The notes: generated from the sequence alone by a model not told the origin. Counted from the first letter of the stretch, positions 1 to 9,985 are shown. The stretch is 64,000 nucleotides of DNA from Cyclobacterium amurskyense (GCF_001050135.1 NZ_CP012040.1:2825001-2889000); one strand, 5' to 3'. Numbers and translations: made by a program.

Positions 1-1416
1 GTAGCCACCGCACAAAAGGATTTTGAACAATTCTTTCCAAAATCTGGCTGGGTTGAACATGATCCTAAAGAAATATGGTCTTCACAAGCCTCGGTAGCCA
101 CTGAAGCCATCACTAAGGCCAATATCACTGCCAGTCAGGTTGCGGGAATTGGAATCACCAATCAAAGGGAGACCACCATTCTCTGGGACAGGAAAACTGG
201 CGAGCCTGTTTTCAATGCCATTGTTTGGCAGGACAGGCGTACGGCAGCTTACTGTAATAAACTTAAAGAAGCCGGCCATTCAGAGATGGTTCAGAATAAA
301 ACTGGTTTGATCATTGATGCTTATTTTTCTGGTACCAAGATCAAATGGATTTTGGATAATGTAGAAGGAGCCAGGGAAAGGGCCGAGAAGGGAGAACTGT
401 GTTTTGGTACAGTAGACAGTTGGCTGGTATGGAAAATGACAGCTGGTGAAACCCATATAACTGACATTACCAATGCCAGTAGGACGATGATTTTCAATAT
501 TCATGATAAACAATGGGACAAAGAGTTGCTTGAACTATTGGATATTCCTGCTGCCATTTTACCAGAGGTAAAATCAAGTAGTGAAGTTTATGGCAAAACT
601 TCAGGCAATTTACTGTCAGCAAAAATTCCAATTGCAGGTATTGCTGGTGATCAACAGGCTGCTTTGTTTGGCCAGTTGTGTACAGAACCTGGAATGGCAA
701 AAACCACTTATGGAACAGGATGTTTTTTGGTGATGAATACCGGAGATAAACCTGTCAAGTCCAACAATAAACTTTTAACGACCATCGCCTGGCAAATAGG
801 AGATGAGGTCAACTATGCCTTGGAAGGAAGTGTGTTTATAGGAGGCGCAGGAATCCAGTGGCTCAGAGATGGCCTTGGAATATTTAATGATGCCAAAGAC
901 AGTGAAGGTATGGCTTTAGGTTTGAAAGACAATGGAGGCGTTTATTTTGTGCCAGCGCTTACAGGGCTGGGAGCTCCCTATTGGGATCAGGAAGCCAGAG
1001 GGGCCTTCTTTGGAATCACCCGTGGTACAACCAAGGCCCATATGGCCAGAGCAGGATTAGAAGCCATCGCTTTTCAGGTACATGATGTATTGAAAGCAAT
1101 GGAAAAAGATGCTGGAGAAGAAACCACAGAATTAAGAGTAGATGGAGGTGCTACTGCCAATAATTTTTTGATGCAGTTTCAGGCAGATTTAAATCAATGT
1201 TCAATCAAACGGCCAGAAATAATTGAAACCACGGCATTAGGTGCTGCTTACCTTGCAGGCTTGGCAATAGGCTATTGGAAGGATATGGACGAAATTAGGA
1301 GCTTATGGAAAGCAGATGAATCTTTTGAACCCAAACAAGATGCAAAGGTGATGCAATCAACTTTAGACTATTGGCACAAAGCGGTAGGAAGGGCATTAAA
1401 CTGGGTAAATGATTGA
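1..1416 (+). CDS. glpK: Glycerol kinase, 5'-truncated by window edge
   Basis: ATP-dependent phosphorylation of glycerol to glycerol 3-phosphate in the cytoplasm (FGGY kinase family). The reading frame is open from base 1, and its first residues (FEQFFPKSGWVEHDPKEIW) align with about residue 35 onward of typical glycerol kinases, so only some 30 N-terminal residues lie outside the window. Visible family motifs are GITNQRET, VWQDRR, YGTGCF, the GLGAPYWDQEARG segment and the DGGATANNFLMQFQADL segment of the second ATPase lobe. It ends at a TGA that touches the next gene, a glycerol facilitator, so the two form an operon for glycerol uptake and trapping. The internal ATG at 286 is not the start. 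Confidence 0.96.
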   Translation, partial: VATAQKDFEQFFPKSGWVEHDPKEIWSSQASVATEAITKANITASQVAGIGITNQRETTILWDRKTGEPVFNAIVWQDRRTAAYCNKLKEAGHSEMVQNKTGLIIDAYFSGTKIKWILDNVEGARERAEKGELCFGTVDSWLVWKMTAGETHITDITNASRTMIFNIHDKQWDKELLELLDIPAAILPEVKSSSEVYGKTSGNLLSAKIPIAGIAGDQQAALFGQLCTEPGMAKTTYGTGCFLVMNTGDKPVKSNNKLLTTIAWQIGDEVNYALEGSVFIGGAGIQWLRDGLGIFNDAKDSEGMALGLKDNGGVYFVPALTGLGAPYWDQEARGAFFGITRGTTKAHMARAGLEAIAFQVHDVLKAMEKDAGEETTELRVDGGATANNFLMQFQADLNQCSIKRPEIIETTALGAAYLAGLAIGYWKDMDEIRSLWKADESFEPKQDAKVMQSTLDYWHKAVGRALNWVND

Positions 1417-1418
1417 TT

Positions 1419-2165
1419 ATGAACGTTTATATAGCTGAATTTATCGGAACAGCTTTGCTTTTGGGCATGGGCTCAGGAGTAGTGGCAAATGTAGTATTAA
1501 ACAAAACCAAAGGACAAAATTCAGGTTGGATGGTCATAACCACCGCTTGGGCTTTGGGTGTATTTATTGGAGTGGTAGTGGCTGGACCATATAGTGGAGC
1601 TCATCTTAATCCAGCCGTGAGTATAGGCCTTGCCATTGTGGGGGACTTTGCTTGGGGAATGGTGCCAGGCTATGTTATTGCCCAAATAGCTGGAGCCATG
1701 ATGGGTGCAGGTGTTTCCTATGTGATTTACAAAGATCACTTTGATCTTACAGATGACCCAGGATTAAAGTTCGCTCCATTTGGTACTGCCCCAGCAATCA
1801 GAAGCTTGTCCTCGAATTTCACCTCTGAGGTGATTGGTACTTTTGTTTTAATACTTGTTATTCTATATTCTACCGGTCCTGTTATAGATGATGGGAAGGG
1901 GACTCCAATAGGTTTGGGTTCTATAGGTGCATTGCCTGTGGCTTTTTTAGTTTGGGTAATAGGTCTTTCCTTAGGGGGTACGACGGGATATGCAATCAAT
2001 CCTGCAAGAGATCTAGGTCCCCGAATAATGCATCAGCTTCTTCCAATAAAAGGCAAGGGCTCATCAGACTGGAGTTACAGTTGGGTGCCAATTTTAGGCC
2101 CTATTGTAGGTGCAGCATTGGCAGCGGGACTGTTTTTGCTGTTGGGAACCAATGGGGTAAGTTGA
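1419..2165 (+). CDS. glpF: Glycerol uptake facilitator / MIP-family channel
   Basis: Aquaglyceroporin of the inner membrane, about 248 residues, the usual length. The two half-helix NPA boxes are visible as HLNPAVS and AINPARDLGPR. The Asp directly after the second NPAR box is typical of glycerol-conducting rather than water-only members. Six hydrophobic segments alternate with these boxes. ATG 1419 lies two bases after the glpK stop; a TTG at 1413 would add two residues and overlap glpK, and I prefer the ATG. Facilitated glycerol entry followed by GlpK phosphorylation is the expected joint role. Confidence 0.93.
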   Translation: MNVYIAEFIGTALLLGMGSGVVANVVLNKTKGQNSGWMVITTAWALGVFIGVVVAGPYSGAHLNPAVSIGLAIVGDFAWGMVPGYVIAQIAGAMMGAGVSYVIYKDHFDLTDDPGLKFAPFGTAPAIRSLSSNFTSEVIGTFVLILVILYSTGPVIDDGKGTPIGLGSIGALPVAFLVWVIGLSLGGTTGYAINPARDLGPRIMHQLLPIKGKGSSDWSYSWVPILGPIVGAALAAGLFLLLGTNGVS

Positions 2166-2217
2166 TCCGAATCAAAAAAATATTTTATATTGAGATAGCG
2201 AAGGCTATTTTTATAGA

Positions 2218-2247
2218 AACCGAGGATTGATTCCTCGGTTTTTTTAT
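2218..2247 (+). terminator. Rho-independent terminator of glpKF
   Basis: A perfect 9-bp stem AACCGAGGA / TCCTCGGTT with a five-base loop is followed by a run of T. It lies about 50 bases after the glpF stop. Confidence 0.9.
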
Positions 2248-2606
2248 TTGAGGCCATGTTAAAGATTTGATTTACCATGGTAGGGTGAATTTTTTTCATT
2301 GCCCAGATTTTAAGTACTGAAACATTGTTAGGCAGCCTTGTCACTCTGAGGGGATTTATGACATAACCAAATGACCAAGCTGGTATTATTGTTTAACCCG
2401 GATTATGTAATAGGATTTCTCCGCCCTGACAATTGTCAGGGGTGAAGCCTGTCCCCTGTTTACGGGAAGTGTTGCAATCGAAAGAAAATCAGGCTGTTTG
2501 GATATTTTAGCAAGGCATCACCATAGTGAAATTATAAACAGGAACAGAGTGTCTGATTTTGAAGCGATTTCAGCACGTAATAGATTGTCTATTGCATATT
2601 TCGGGT
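2248..2606. other. Non-coding gap between convergent glpF and rodA
   Basis: No convincing gene is seen on either strand. The notable element is a perfect 18-bp palindrome, CCCTGACAATTGTCAGGG, at 2424-2441, followed by a GC-rich stretch containing GCCTGTCCCCTG. A related motif (GGCCTGTCCTGAA on the minus strand) appears near 51.4 kb. The rest is AT-rich and featureless to me. Confidence 0.6.
2424..2441. repeat. 18-bp perfect palindrome
   Basis: CCCTGACAATTGTCAGGG reads identically on both strands. It stands between the glpF terminator and the 3' end of rodA, away from promoters, so a repetitive palindromic element fits better than an operator. Confidence 0.6.
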
Positions 2607-3881
2607 TTAATAACTTCTTCCCAATATCTGGATTCTGTTGGAATCCAATTTGATAAAGATGAATAGCAGGATAGTAAATGACCACAATGATGAGCCACCA
2701 TAACTAAAGAAAGGCAATGGGATACCCACCACTGGAAATAGTCCAATGGTCATGGCAATGTTTATGGTAAAGTGGAAAAACAACAGACTCACCACACAAT
2801 AGCCGTAAATTCTAGAAAAGCGGGTTTTCTGTCTTTCCGCTAAAAAAACGAGCCTTAAGAGTAGGCTAACAAATAAAGCAATCATCACAAAACTACCGAA
2901 CCAACCAAACTCTTCACCTAAAGTGCAGAAAATAAAATCCGTGTGTTGCTCAGGAACGAAGTCAAATTTTGTTTGTGTTCCCTCAAGATAGCCTTTACCA
3001 AATAGGCCTCCTGAGCCAATAGCAATTTTGGATTGGGTAACATTCCAGCCTACTCCCAAAGGATCTACATCAGGGTCAAACAATACCATAATTCGATTTT
3101 GTTGGTGATCAGGAAGCTTTTCTACCACATAGTCTAGGCTTAAGGCATAGACAACCATGATGCAACCCAAGAAAAAGAAGCTTAAGGCATTTTGCCAGGA
3201 CTTTTTACTCATTGCTATAAAAATGAGAATGACAGCTCCTATGCTTCCAAATAAATAGTAGTTGTTTTCTATGGCCAAGGTAAGTATGGTCAATGCGGCC
3301 AAGGCTAGCCCTATAATATAATACCTTTGAGGCATGCCCTCCCTATAGAGCATTATAAAAAAGGCACTGTAAACCATAGCTGTTCCAGTATCTGGTTGTA
3401 GCAATATGAGTGCAATAGGCAATACAATAAGGCCTACCGCCTTCATTTGATCTTTGAGCTTGTTTAGGTCAAAACTTGGGTTTTCCATAAGCTTTGCCAA
3501 TGCTAAGGCCGTGGCAAACTTGGTAAATTCTGCCGGTTGTAATCTGAAAGCCCCAATTTCGAACCAAGCCCTTTGGCCATTGATTTCCTTGCCAATAAAC
3601 GGGGTTAAAAACAAAATAAGAACAAATATCGCGTACAGTACAAGGCTGAGGTTATGAAAAAGCCTGTAATCGGCGACCATAATGATAATGATCAGCAATA
3701 TGGCGGTTCCTATCCATACCAACTGCTTTCCCGAGTTGATGGAGAAATCAAAAATGGAGGTGGCATTTTGTTCATCATAAACTGCCGCATAGATATTCAG
3801 CCAACCTATAAAAACAAGTGCGAAATATAGCCCTATGGTTACCCAGTCTATTTTATGAAAATTGGTATCTTTTTTTCTCAC
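2607..3881 (-). CDS. rodA: Rod-shape-determining protein RodA (SEDS glycosyltransferase)
   Basis: SEDS-family peptidoglycan polymerase of the inner membrane, which works with PBP2 in side-wall synthesis. The 424-residue protein has about ten hydrophobic segments and the family signatures NGQRAWFEIGAFRLQPAEFTK, ILLQPDTGTAM and the C-terminal PFFSYGGSS. The start is a GTG at 3881 directly abutting the stop of the upstream mrdA; no ATG lies near it in frame. It is the last gene of the mreB-mreC-mreD-mrdA-rodA operon. Confidence 0.95.
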   Translation of the reverse strand: MRKKDTNFHKIDWVTIGLYFALVFIGWLNIYAAVYDEQNATSIFDFSINSGKQLVWIGTAILLIIIIMVADYRLFHNLSLVLYAIFVLILFLTPFIGKEINGQRAWFEIGAFRLQPAEFTKFATALALAKLMENPSFDLNKLKDQMKAVGLIVLPIALILLQPDTGTAMVYSAFFIMLYREGMPQRYYIIGLALAALTILTLAIENNYYLFGSIGAVILIFIAMSKKSWQNALSFFFLGCIMVVYALSLDYVVEKLPDHQQNRIMVLFDPDVDPLGVGWNVTQSKIAIGSGGLFGKGYLEGTQTKFDFVPEQHTDFIFCTLGEEFGWFGSFVMIALFVSLLLRLVFLAERQKTRFSRIYGYCVVSLLFFHFTINIAMTIGLFPVVGIPLPFFSYGGSSLWSFTILLFIFIKLDSNRIQILGRSY

Positions 3882-5684
3882 CTAATAAATAAAATCTCCT
3901 TTTAACACATATTCTTCCAATTCCGGCCTTTTGATTTCTCCCGTAAGGTATTTTTCTATCAAAAGACTCGCAGTACTTGCTGCAGCTCTTCCTCCCCATC
4001 CGGCATTCTCCACATATACCGCAATGGCTATTTTAGGATCTTCTTTAGGAGCGAAAGCAATAAATACTGAATGATCTTCACCAGCGGGGTTTTGTGCAGT
4101 ACCTGTTTTACCGGCTATTACAATGTCTTTCATTATTGCCCTTGTGGCTGTACCGGATAAAGCCTCTACCATCGCATCTTGTATTAAATCAAAATGCTTG
4201 GGATCAATGCCTGAATCCCTTTTTTCTTTAAACCGATCTGGAATTCTGGAAGGGTCATCATTGATAGCTTTTATGAGGTGAGGGGTATAGAAATACCCTT
4301 TGTTGGCAAATATGGCAGCAAGATTTGCCATTTGTAATGGGGTAACCAACATCTCGCCCTGACCTATTGATAAGGAGTAAATAGTAGAATATTTCCATCT
4401 TCCTTTGCCATATATCTTGTCATAAAGTGCACTTGAAGGAATGGATCCGCCCTTTTCACCGTGCATGTCGACTCCTAATCGATTACTTAAGCCAAATTTT
4501 AAGACGGCCTCTCTCCATTTATCTAATCCGATTTGGGTGTCCGTATAGGTATTGGAAGATACTTCTCGGTTGATGACTTGCCTGAAAGCTTGATGATAAT
4601 AAGGATTACAGGAGTTTCTGATCGCTCCAAAAAGGTTTACTGGGGAAGGGTGGTTATGACAATTAACCAAGGCCTTATTACAAACAAAAGTTGTGTTTGG
4701 AGTAAGGATTCCTTCCTGTAGGCCTATAAGCGACTGGACAATTTTAAAAATTGATCCAGGAGGATAAGTCGCCATAATGGGCCTGTTAAACAATGGTTTT
4801 TCAGGATCGTTATTTAAAACCGTATAACTCTCTCCAAATTTAGCACCAGTCAGTACATTGGGGTCATAAGTTGGTGCTGAAATGATGGTCAGTATTTCTC
4901 CGGTTTTGGGCTCAATGGCCACCACCGATCCACGTTTTCCGTCCATCAGGTGCTCACCATAAAGCTGCAGATTCAAATCAATAGTAGATTGGAGGTTCTC
5001 ACCTGGCATAGATAGTGTATCGAGGTCTCCATTTTTAAAGGCCCCTTTTTCGATTCCTCGGACATTGACCAATTTGTATTTGACTCCTTTTTTACCACGT
5101 AACTCAGGCTCATAATAAGCTTCAATTCCACTATGGCCTACATAGTCGCCCTGAACATAGTAGCGGGTGCTGTCGCGTGAAAGTTGGGAACTGCTTATCT
5201 CTCCAATATAACCTAATGCATTGGCGGCGGAAGATCTGGGATAGGAGCGGACTGATCTCGTCATTACAAAGAGTCCTTTATAATCGATGAGAAAATCTTG
5301 CACCTTGGCAAACTCTTCCTTGGATATTTGTTTGATTAGAGGGTAAGGTTTTACCCAAGAGTAGTTTTTTGCAGCAGTGAAATTTTCTATTAAATAGTCT
5401 TTTTCTATGCCAAACAAATCGCAAAACCTGCTTGTGTCTTTAAGGCTAAAGTCTTTAGGAATAACCATCAGGTCAAAAACGGGATCGTTAAAAACCATTA
5501 GGGAGTTATTCCTGTCATAAACCAGGCCTCTATATGGGTGGTCTACCACCCTTTGTATGGCGTTCCGTTCTGCTTTTCTTAAATAACTGTCATCAGTAAC
5601 CTGGATTAAGAACAATTTACCCAATAAAATCAAAGCAATTACCCCAATAGTAATGGCAACGACTAAAGATCTACCTGTATACAT
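3882..5684 (-). CDS. mrdA: Penicillin-binding protein 2 (peptidoglycan transpeptidase)
   Basis: Class B PBP with one N-terminal membrane helix (about residues 7-27), a dimerisation domain and a C-terminal transpeptidase domain. The three active-site boxes are all present: SIFK with the acylating Ser at 311, SCN at 358-360 and KTG at 526-528. The length of 600 residues is normal for the family. It cross-links the glycan chains made by RodA, whose gene follows without a gap; mreD lies immediately upstream. A defect in any box would argue against activity, but none is seen. Confidence 0.95.
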   Translation of the reverse strand: MYTGRSLVVAITIGVIALILLGKLFLIQVTDDSYLRKAERNAIQRVVDHPYRGLVYDRNNSLMVFNDPVFDLMVIPKDFSLKDTSRFCDLFGIEKDYLIENFTAAKNYSWVKPYPLIKQISKEEFAKVQDFLIDYKGLFVMTRSVRSYPRSSAANALGYIGEISSSQLSRDSTRYYVQGDYVGHSGIEAYYEPELRGKKGVKYKLVNVRGIEKGAFKNGDLDTLSMPGENLQSTIDLNLQLYGEHLMDGKRGSVVAIEPKTGEILTIISAPTYDPNVLTGAKFGESYTVLNNDPEKPLFNRPIMATYPPGSIFKIVQSLIGLQEGILTPNTTFVCNKALVNCHNHPSPVNLFGAIRNSCNPYYHQAFRQVINREVSSNTYTDTQIGLDKWREAVLKFGLSNRLGVDMHGEKGGSIPSSALYDKIYGKGRWKYSTIYSLSIGQGEMLVTPLQMANLAAIFANKGYFYTPHLIKAINDDPSRIPDRFKEKRDSGIDPKHFDLIQDAMVEALSGTATRAIMKDIVIAGKTGTAQNPAGEDHSVFIAFAPKEDPKIAIAVYVENAGWGGRAAASTASLLIEKYLTGEIKRPELEEYVLKGDFIY

Positions 5685-6206
5685 TTATGCTACCCTTTCT
5701 TTTTTGTAAAATATAGCTTGCACAATTGTTCCTAAAAGAAATGTGAAAGCCATGCTGCTCAATACTCTAATAACGAGTGGGAGATACAAATGCGTTCCTA
5801 AACTGTCAATATAAAAAAATATAAAATGATGTAAAAGGATAAGGGGAAGGCTATAAAATAAATACCAACCTAATCCCATGTTCAATAAGGTGGGAGGGAC
5901 ATTGTCATCATAGCCCCCTGTAGGCATAATGACCTTGATCCAGGTATTGCGAACAAAGGCCAGAAATACTGTACTTGCTGCATGAATCCCAAAGCTATCG
6001 TAAAACAGATCGATAAATAGGCCTAAGAAAAAACCAATCAATAATAATGGTATGGTAGGTACTTCATTGGGCAGACTCAAAAGAAAAAACACGTACAAAA
6101 AGCAAAAGGAGTAGCCAAACAAAACCAAATCCTTCAGGATAAATACCTGAATTAGAAAGTAAATGCAAAAGCTAAAGCTATACTTGAGTAATTTAACTGT
6201 TGTCAT
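5685..6206 (-). CDS. mreD: Rod-shape-determining protein MreD
   Basis: Small, very hydrophobic inner-membrane protein (173 residues, about five membrane segments) of the elongasome. Bacteroidota MreD diverges strongly in sequence, so the call rests on size, topology and its position between mreC and mrdA. Its start overlaps the mreC stop by four bases (ATGA), a sign of translational coupling. Confidence 0.85.
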   Translation of the reverse strand: MTTVKLLKYSFSFCIYFLIQVFILKDLVLFGYSFCFLYVFFLLSLPNEVPTIPLLLIGFFLGLFIDLFYDSFGIHAASTVFLAFVRNTWIKVIMPTGGYDDNVPPTLLNMGLGWYLFYSLPLILLHHFIFFYIDSLGTHLYLPLVIRVLSSMAFTFLLGTIVQAIFYKKERVA

Positions 6207-7036
6207 TGAGAGGGATTCACCATTACTGTTTCCAAACTGTCTATTTCTTCACGCAGATCATTTTTTACCAGATATACGAAATTGAGCTTGCTAAAATCTG
6301 CACCTAAGGTAATCGTAATGTCAAGGTAATTGGTCTCATTTCCTTGAGAGACTTCTTTGACCTTGCCTATTGGAATACCTTCGGGAAAGACTGCATTGTA
6401 TCCAGAGGTCACAATTTCTTGTCCAGGCTCTACCATTACATGGCGAGGAACATAGAGCAATTTGGCTTCATTGGAATTGACGCCATCCCATTTGGTGGAG
6501 CCAAACACCTCGGTTTTTTTAATTTTTGATGAAATCAAAAGATCTGTATGCAATAATGAGATCACAGAAGAAAAATGATTACTTGTTCCTTTTACCCTGC
6601 CAATGATTCCTTGTTCATTGAACACGCCCATTCCTTCTACTACTCCATCCACACTTCCTTTGTCCAGGGTAATGTAATTCTGACTCAAATTGATAGAATT
6701 ATTGATCACCCTGGCTGACCAGAAGTTGAAATTATTGCTAAGGGTACTGTCCAGATCGAAATAGGCAGAATCTACAACAGGAGTCATTTTATCCAGCCTA
6801 TTAAGTAAGGATGCATTTTTTTCAGCCAAGGCTTTATTAGTAGAATAAAGCGTAAAATAAGAGACGAAGTTGTTTTTTGAAGACAACAATCGCCCTGTAA
6901 ACTTATTGCTACTATTAAAAAAGACAGCTCCCTGTGGTGAATTATGTGTGAAAATAATCCCTAATGCAAGTAATTCCAGAATCAGAAAAAGAATAAATGC
7001 CCTTAGTCTATATAAAAATAGAAAGATTTGCTGCAT
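6203..7036 (-). CDS. mreC: Rod-shape-determining protein MreC
   Basis: Bitopic elongasome scaffold: a short cytoplasmic N-terminus, one membrane helix (about residues 9-31), a coiled-coil stretch around residues 55-85 and a periplasmic double-barrel domain with the family-like segments GVVEGMGVFNEQGIIGRV and VTSGYNAVFPEGIPIGKV. At 277 residues it has a usual length. It links MreB in the cytoplasm to PBP2/RodA outside. It starts eight bases after the mreB stop. Confidence 0.93.
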   Translation of the reverse strand: MQQIFLFLYRLRAFILFLILELLALGIIFTHNSPQGAVFFNSSNKFTGRLLSSKNNFVSYFTLYSTNKALAEKNASLLNRLDKMTPVVDSAYFDLDSTLSNNFNFWSARVINNSINLSQNYITLDKGSVDGVVEGMGVFNEQGIIGRVKGTSNHFSSVISLLHTDLLISSKIKKTEVFGSTKWDGVNSNEAKLLYVPRHVMVEPGQEIVTSGYNAVFPEGIPIGKVKEVSQGNETNYLDITITLGADFSKLNFVYLVKNDLREEIDSLETVMVNPSQ

Positions 7037-7043
7037 TTTCCTT

Positions 7044-8072
7044 TTAAGTCATGAGAACGGTTCTGAATTGGTTGATATTTTTCAAGGCGTTTCCGGTGCC
7101 TCTAACCACTGCTCTAAGCGGATCTTCTGCAATGTGTATTGGCAACTTGGTCTTTTGATGCAATCTTTTGTCCAAGCCTTTTAGCAATGCACCTCCGCCT
7201 GTAAGGTGAATACCATTGTCATAGATATCCGCAGAAAGCTCCGGTGGAGCAATTTCAAGCGCTTTGAGAACAGCCTCTTCAATTTTGGAAACCGATTTGT
7301 CCAATGCAAAAGCAATTTCTGAATAAGAAACTTTAATGACCTTTGGAATACCTGTCATCAAATCTCTACCTCTAATTTCATAATCTTCCGGTGGATCATC
7401 AAGTTCAGTCAATGCTGAGCCAATGGCTATTTTTACTTTTTCAGCAGATCGCTCTCCAATAAGCAGGTTGTGTTGCCTACGCATATAATCCAGTATATCT
7501 TTGGTGAATGTATCACCTGCAACCCTTATAGATTGGTCTGCGACTATTCCTGAAAGTGCGATTAGTGCAATTTCAGTAGTTCCACCTCCAATATCCACTA
7601 TCATAGATCCCATCGGTTTTTCTATATCTATACCTATACCTATAGCAGCAGCTATTGGTTCGTAGATCATGTATACTTCTTTGCCACCAGCATGTTCGGC
7701 AGAATCCCTAACGGCTCTCTTTTCCACTTCAGTAATGCCTGAAGGGATACAGATCACCATTCTATGTGATTGGGGAAACATGCCTTTGTTATGTCCGGGG
7801 ATCATTTTGATCAATCCTCTGATCATTTGTTCAGCCGCATAAAAATCTGCAATCACTCCGTCCTTTAGAGGGCGAATTGTTTTGATGTTTTCATGGGTTT
7901 TCTCATGCATGTTCATGGCTTCGCGGCCAACAGCCAATACTTTATTGGTTGTTTTATCTATTGCGATTATGGATGGCTCATCCACAATTATTTTTTCTTT
8001 ATGTATAATCAGCGTATTGGCTGTACCTAAGTCAATGGCGATGTCACTTGAGAAAAAGTCGAATAATCCCAT
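7044..8072 (-). CDS. mreB: Rod-shape-determining actin homologue MreB
   Basis: Actin-like ATPase that forms membrane-associated filaments guiding lateral wall synthesis. The 342 residues show the phosphate-1 motif IDLGTANTLI at the N-terminus, the phosphate-2 motif IVDIGGGTTEIAL and the adenosine motif HLTGGGALLKGLDKRL. It is first in the five-gene cell-shape operon, so the promoter should lie in the 386-bp gap upstream. Confidence 0.97.
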   Translation of the reverse strand: MGLFDFFSSDIAIDLGTANTLIIHKEKIIVDEPSIIAIDKTTNKVLAVGREAMNMHEKTHENIKTIRPLKDGVIADFYAAEQMIRGLIKMIPGHNKGMFPQSHRMVICIPSGITEVEKRAVRDSAEHAGGKEVYMIYEPIAAAIGIGIDIEKPMGSMIVDIGGGTTEIALIALSGIVADQSIRVAGDTFTKDILDYMRRQHNLLIGERSAEKVKIAIGSALTELDDPPEDYEIRGRDLMTGIPKVIKVSYSEIAFALDKSVSKIEEAVLKALEIAPPELSADIYDNGIHLTGGGALLKGLDKRLHQKTKLPIHIAEDPLRAVVRGTGNALKNINQFRTVLMT

Positions 8073-8458
8073 TTTGATATGTTCTAAATTAAATGATTAT
8101 TGTTTCTTTAAAATTAACACAATTAAATCCGTATGAATAATCAAGCCTAGCCCAGTATTCTAACTTCCCATGCTGCTTCTGAAGCGATCTTGCTAGAATT
8201 GACCCAAATATGCAATTGCTTTATTCGGGTTAATCAGGAAAATCGCGTTTATCTACCCTCTTAAACTGGTGGCGGCACCCAATCTCAATATAACCTAATT
8301 TTAGGTGGTTTCAATACTCATTTCATGTGCAATTACCGATTACATAAATAGGCTTTAATTTGTCGGCAATGTAAAAGGAATATTCTTGGAAATCGATGTT
8401 TTCTCCAGATGAATTATATAAATATTAATAAGGTAAATAAAGCGAGCAATATTATTGT
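8073..8458. other. Intergenic region upstream of mreB
   Basis: This 386-bp stretch lies between the mreB start and the purH stop. It must hold the mre promoter and probably the end of the purH transcript. I see no gene. A short inverted repeat ACCTAA/TTAGGT near 8293-8306 is too small to call. No clear Bacteroidota promoter consensus was identified by eye. Confidence 0.5.
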
Positions 8459-9985
8459 TTAATGCTTAAAATGTCTGACGCCTGTCATCACCATACTCAT
8501 ACCATTGTCATCACAATAAGCAATGCTGTCTTTGTCCTTAATAGAACCTCCAGGTTGAACTACCGCAGATATTCCTTCGTTTCCTGCAATTTCCACACAA
8601 TCAGGGAAAGGGAAAAATGCATCCGAAGCCATGACAGCACCTTTCAGATCAAAGCCGAAAGCTTTTGCTTTTTCTATTGCTTGTTTAAGTGCATCTACCC
8701 GGCTAGTTTGTCCTACTCCACTTGAGAAGAGTTGGTCATGATTGCTGAGGATAATGGTGTTTGATTTAGTATGTTTACAGATTTTCAATGCAAATACCAA
8801 AGCATCTTTTTCAGCTTCACTTGGAGACAGTTTGGTCACTACCTCAAATTGTTCTTTGGTTTCAGTTTTAAGATCCTTGTCCTGTTCTACGAAGCCATTC
8901 AATAGGGTCTTGACCTGCTTGGTACCTGTTAGGTTAATTTTTTGCTTTAAGAGGATTCTCTTTTTCTTTCCTTTAAGCAAGTCCAAAGCATCCTGATCAA
9001 AGTCTGGCGCAATCAGCACTTCAAAGAACAATCCATGCATGGCTTCAGCAGCAGCAAGGTCTACCTTTTTGTTGGTGATTAAAACACCCCCAAAAGCGGA
9101 GATAGTATCTGCTGCAAAGGCTTTGTCATAGGCATCCTTAACGGTTTCACCTAAAGCAACCCCACAGGCATTAGTATGTTTGAGGATTGCAAATGCTGTT
9201 TCTTTAGAGAACTCTGCGATTAAAGAAACCGCTGCATCTACATCTACCAGATTATTGAAAGACAATTCTTTTCCATTGAGTTGATCAAAGAGGTCTTCAA
9301 TGTTTCCGTAAAAACGGGCATCCTGGTGTGGGTTTTCTCCATACCTTAAATCAGTGGCTTTTTCTTCACTGATTTTTAATGCAGGAATATTCTCTTCCCG
9401 ATTAAAATAATTGAAAATATGAGTGTCGTAGTTGGAAGAAACTTTGAAAGCTTGAGCGGCGAAGTACCTACGGTCATTCAGGTTTAACGCTCCATTTTGA
9501 CTTTTTAATTTTTCTTCTAGCTCACCATATTGCGCTTTAGAAGCGATAATGGTTACGTCTTTATAATTTTTAGCAGCAGCTCTGATCAAAGCAATTCCGC
9601 CAATGTCTATCTTCTCTATAATATCAACTTCAGAAGCACCTGAAGCAACAGTCTCCTCAAAAGGATAAAGGTCTACAATTACCAAATCTATAGCCGGAAT
9701 ACCATATTCACTTGCTTGGTTGATGTCACTTTCGTTTTCCCTTCTATGAAGAATGCCTCCGAAAACTTTGGGATGTAGCGTTTTTACTCGGCCTCCAAAT
9801 ATAGATGGGTAGCCAGTAAGTTCCTCCACTGGAACTACATCTGCTCCCAGTTCTTCGATAAATTTCTGAGTGCCACCTGTAGAATAGATGGTTACTCCCT
9901 GATTTTTTAATTGTTCAATGATGGGTTCCAGGTTGTCTTTATAATATACCGAGATAAGCGCAGATTGTATTTTTTTTTCAGCCAT
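8459..9985 (-). CDS. purH: Bifunctional AICAR transformylase / IMP cyclohydrolase
   Basis: Last two steps of purine synthesis: formylation of AICAR and ring closure to IMP. The 508-residue protein has the N-terminal MGS-like cyclohydrolase domain (STGGTQKFIEELG, GGRVKTLHPKVFGGIL) and the C-terminal transformylase domain with LRYGENPHQ, the KHTNACGVA segment and the SDAFFPFPDCVEIA segment. It is transcribed leftward like purN, 133 bp upstream, which feeds the same pathway with formylated intermediate. Confidence 0.97.
   Translation of the reverse strand: MAEKKIQSALISVYYKDNLEPIIEQLKNQGVTIYSTGGTQKFIEELGADVVPVEELTGYPSIFGGRVKTLHPKVFGGILHRRENESDINQASEYGIPAIDLVIVDLYPFEETVASGASEVDIIEKIDIGGIALIRAAAKNYKDVTIIASKAQYGELEEKLKSQNGALNLNDRRYFAAQAFKVSSNYDTHIFNYFNREENIPALKISEEKATDLRYGENPHQDARFYGNIEDLFDQLNGKELSFNNLVDVDAAVSLIAEFSKETAFAILKHTNACGVALGETVKDAYDKAFAADTISAFGGVLITNKKVDLAAAEAMHGLFFEVLIAPDFDQDALDLLKGKKKRILLKQKINLTGTKQVKTLLNGFVEQDKDLKTETKEQFEVVTKLSPSEAEKDALVFALKICKHTKSNTIILSNHDQLFSSGVGQTSRVDALKQAIEKAKAFGFDLKGAVMASDAFFPFPDCVEIAGNEGISAVVQPGGSIKDKDSIAYCDDNGMSMVMTGVRHFKH

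Noticed and set aside
2075..2344. 89-residue minus-strand frame over the glpF end
   Set aside because: It crosses the glpF coding sequence and its terminator and lacks any family feature.
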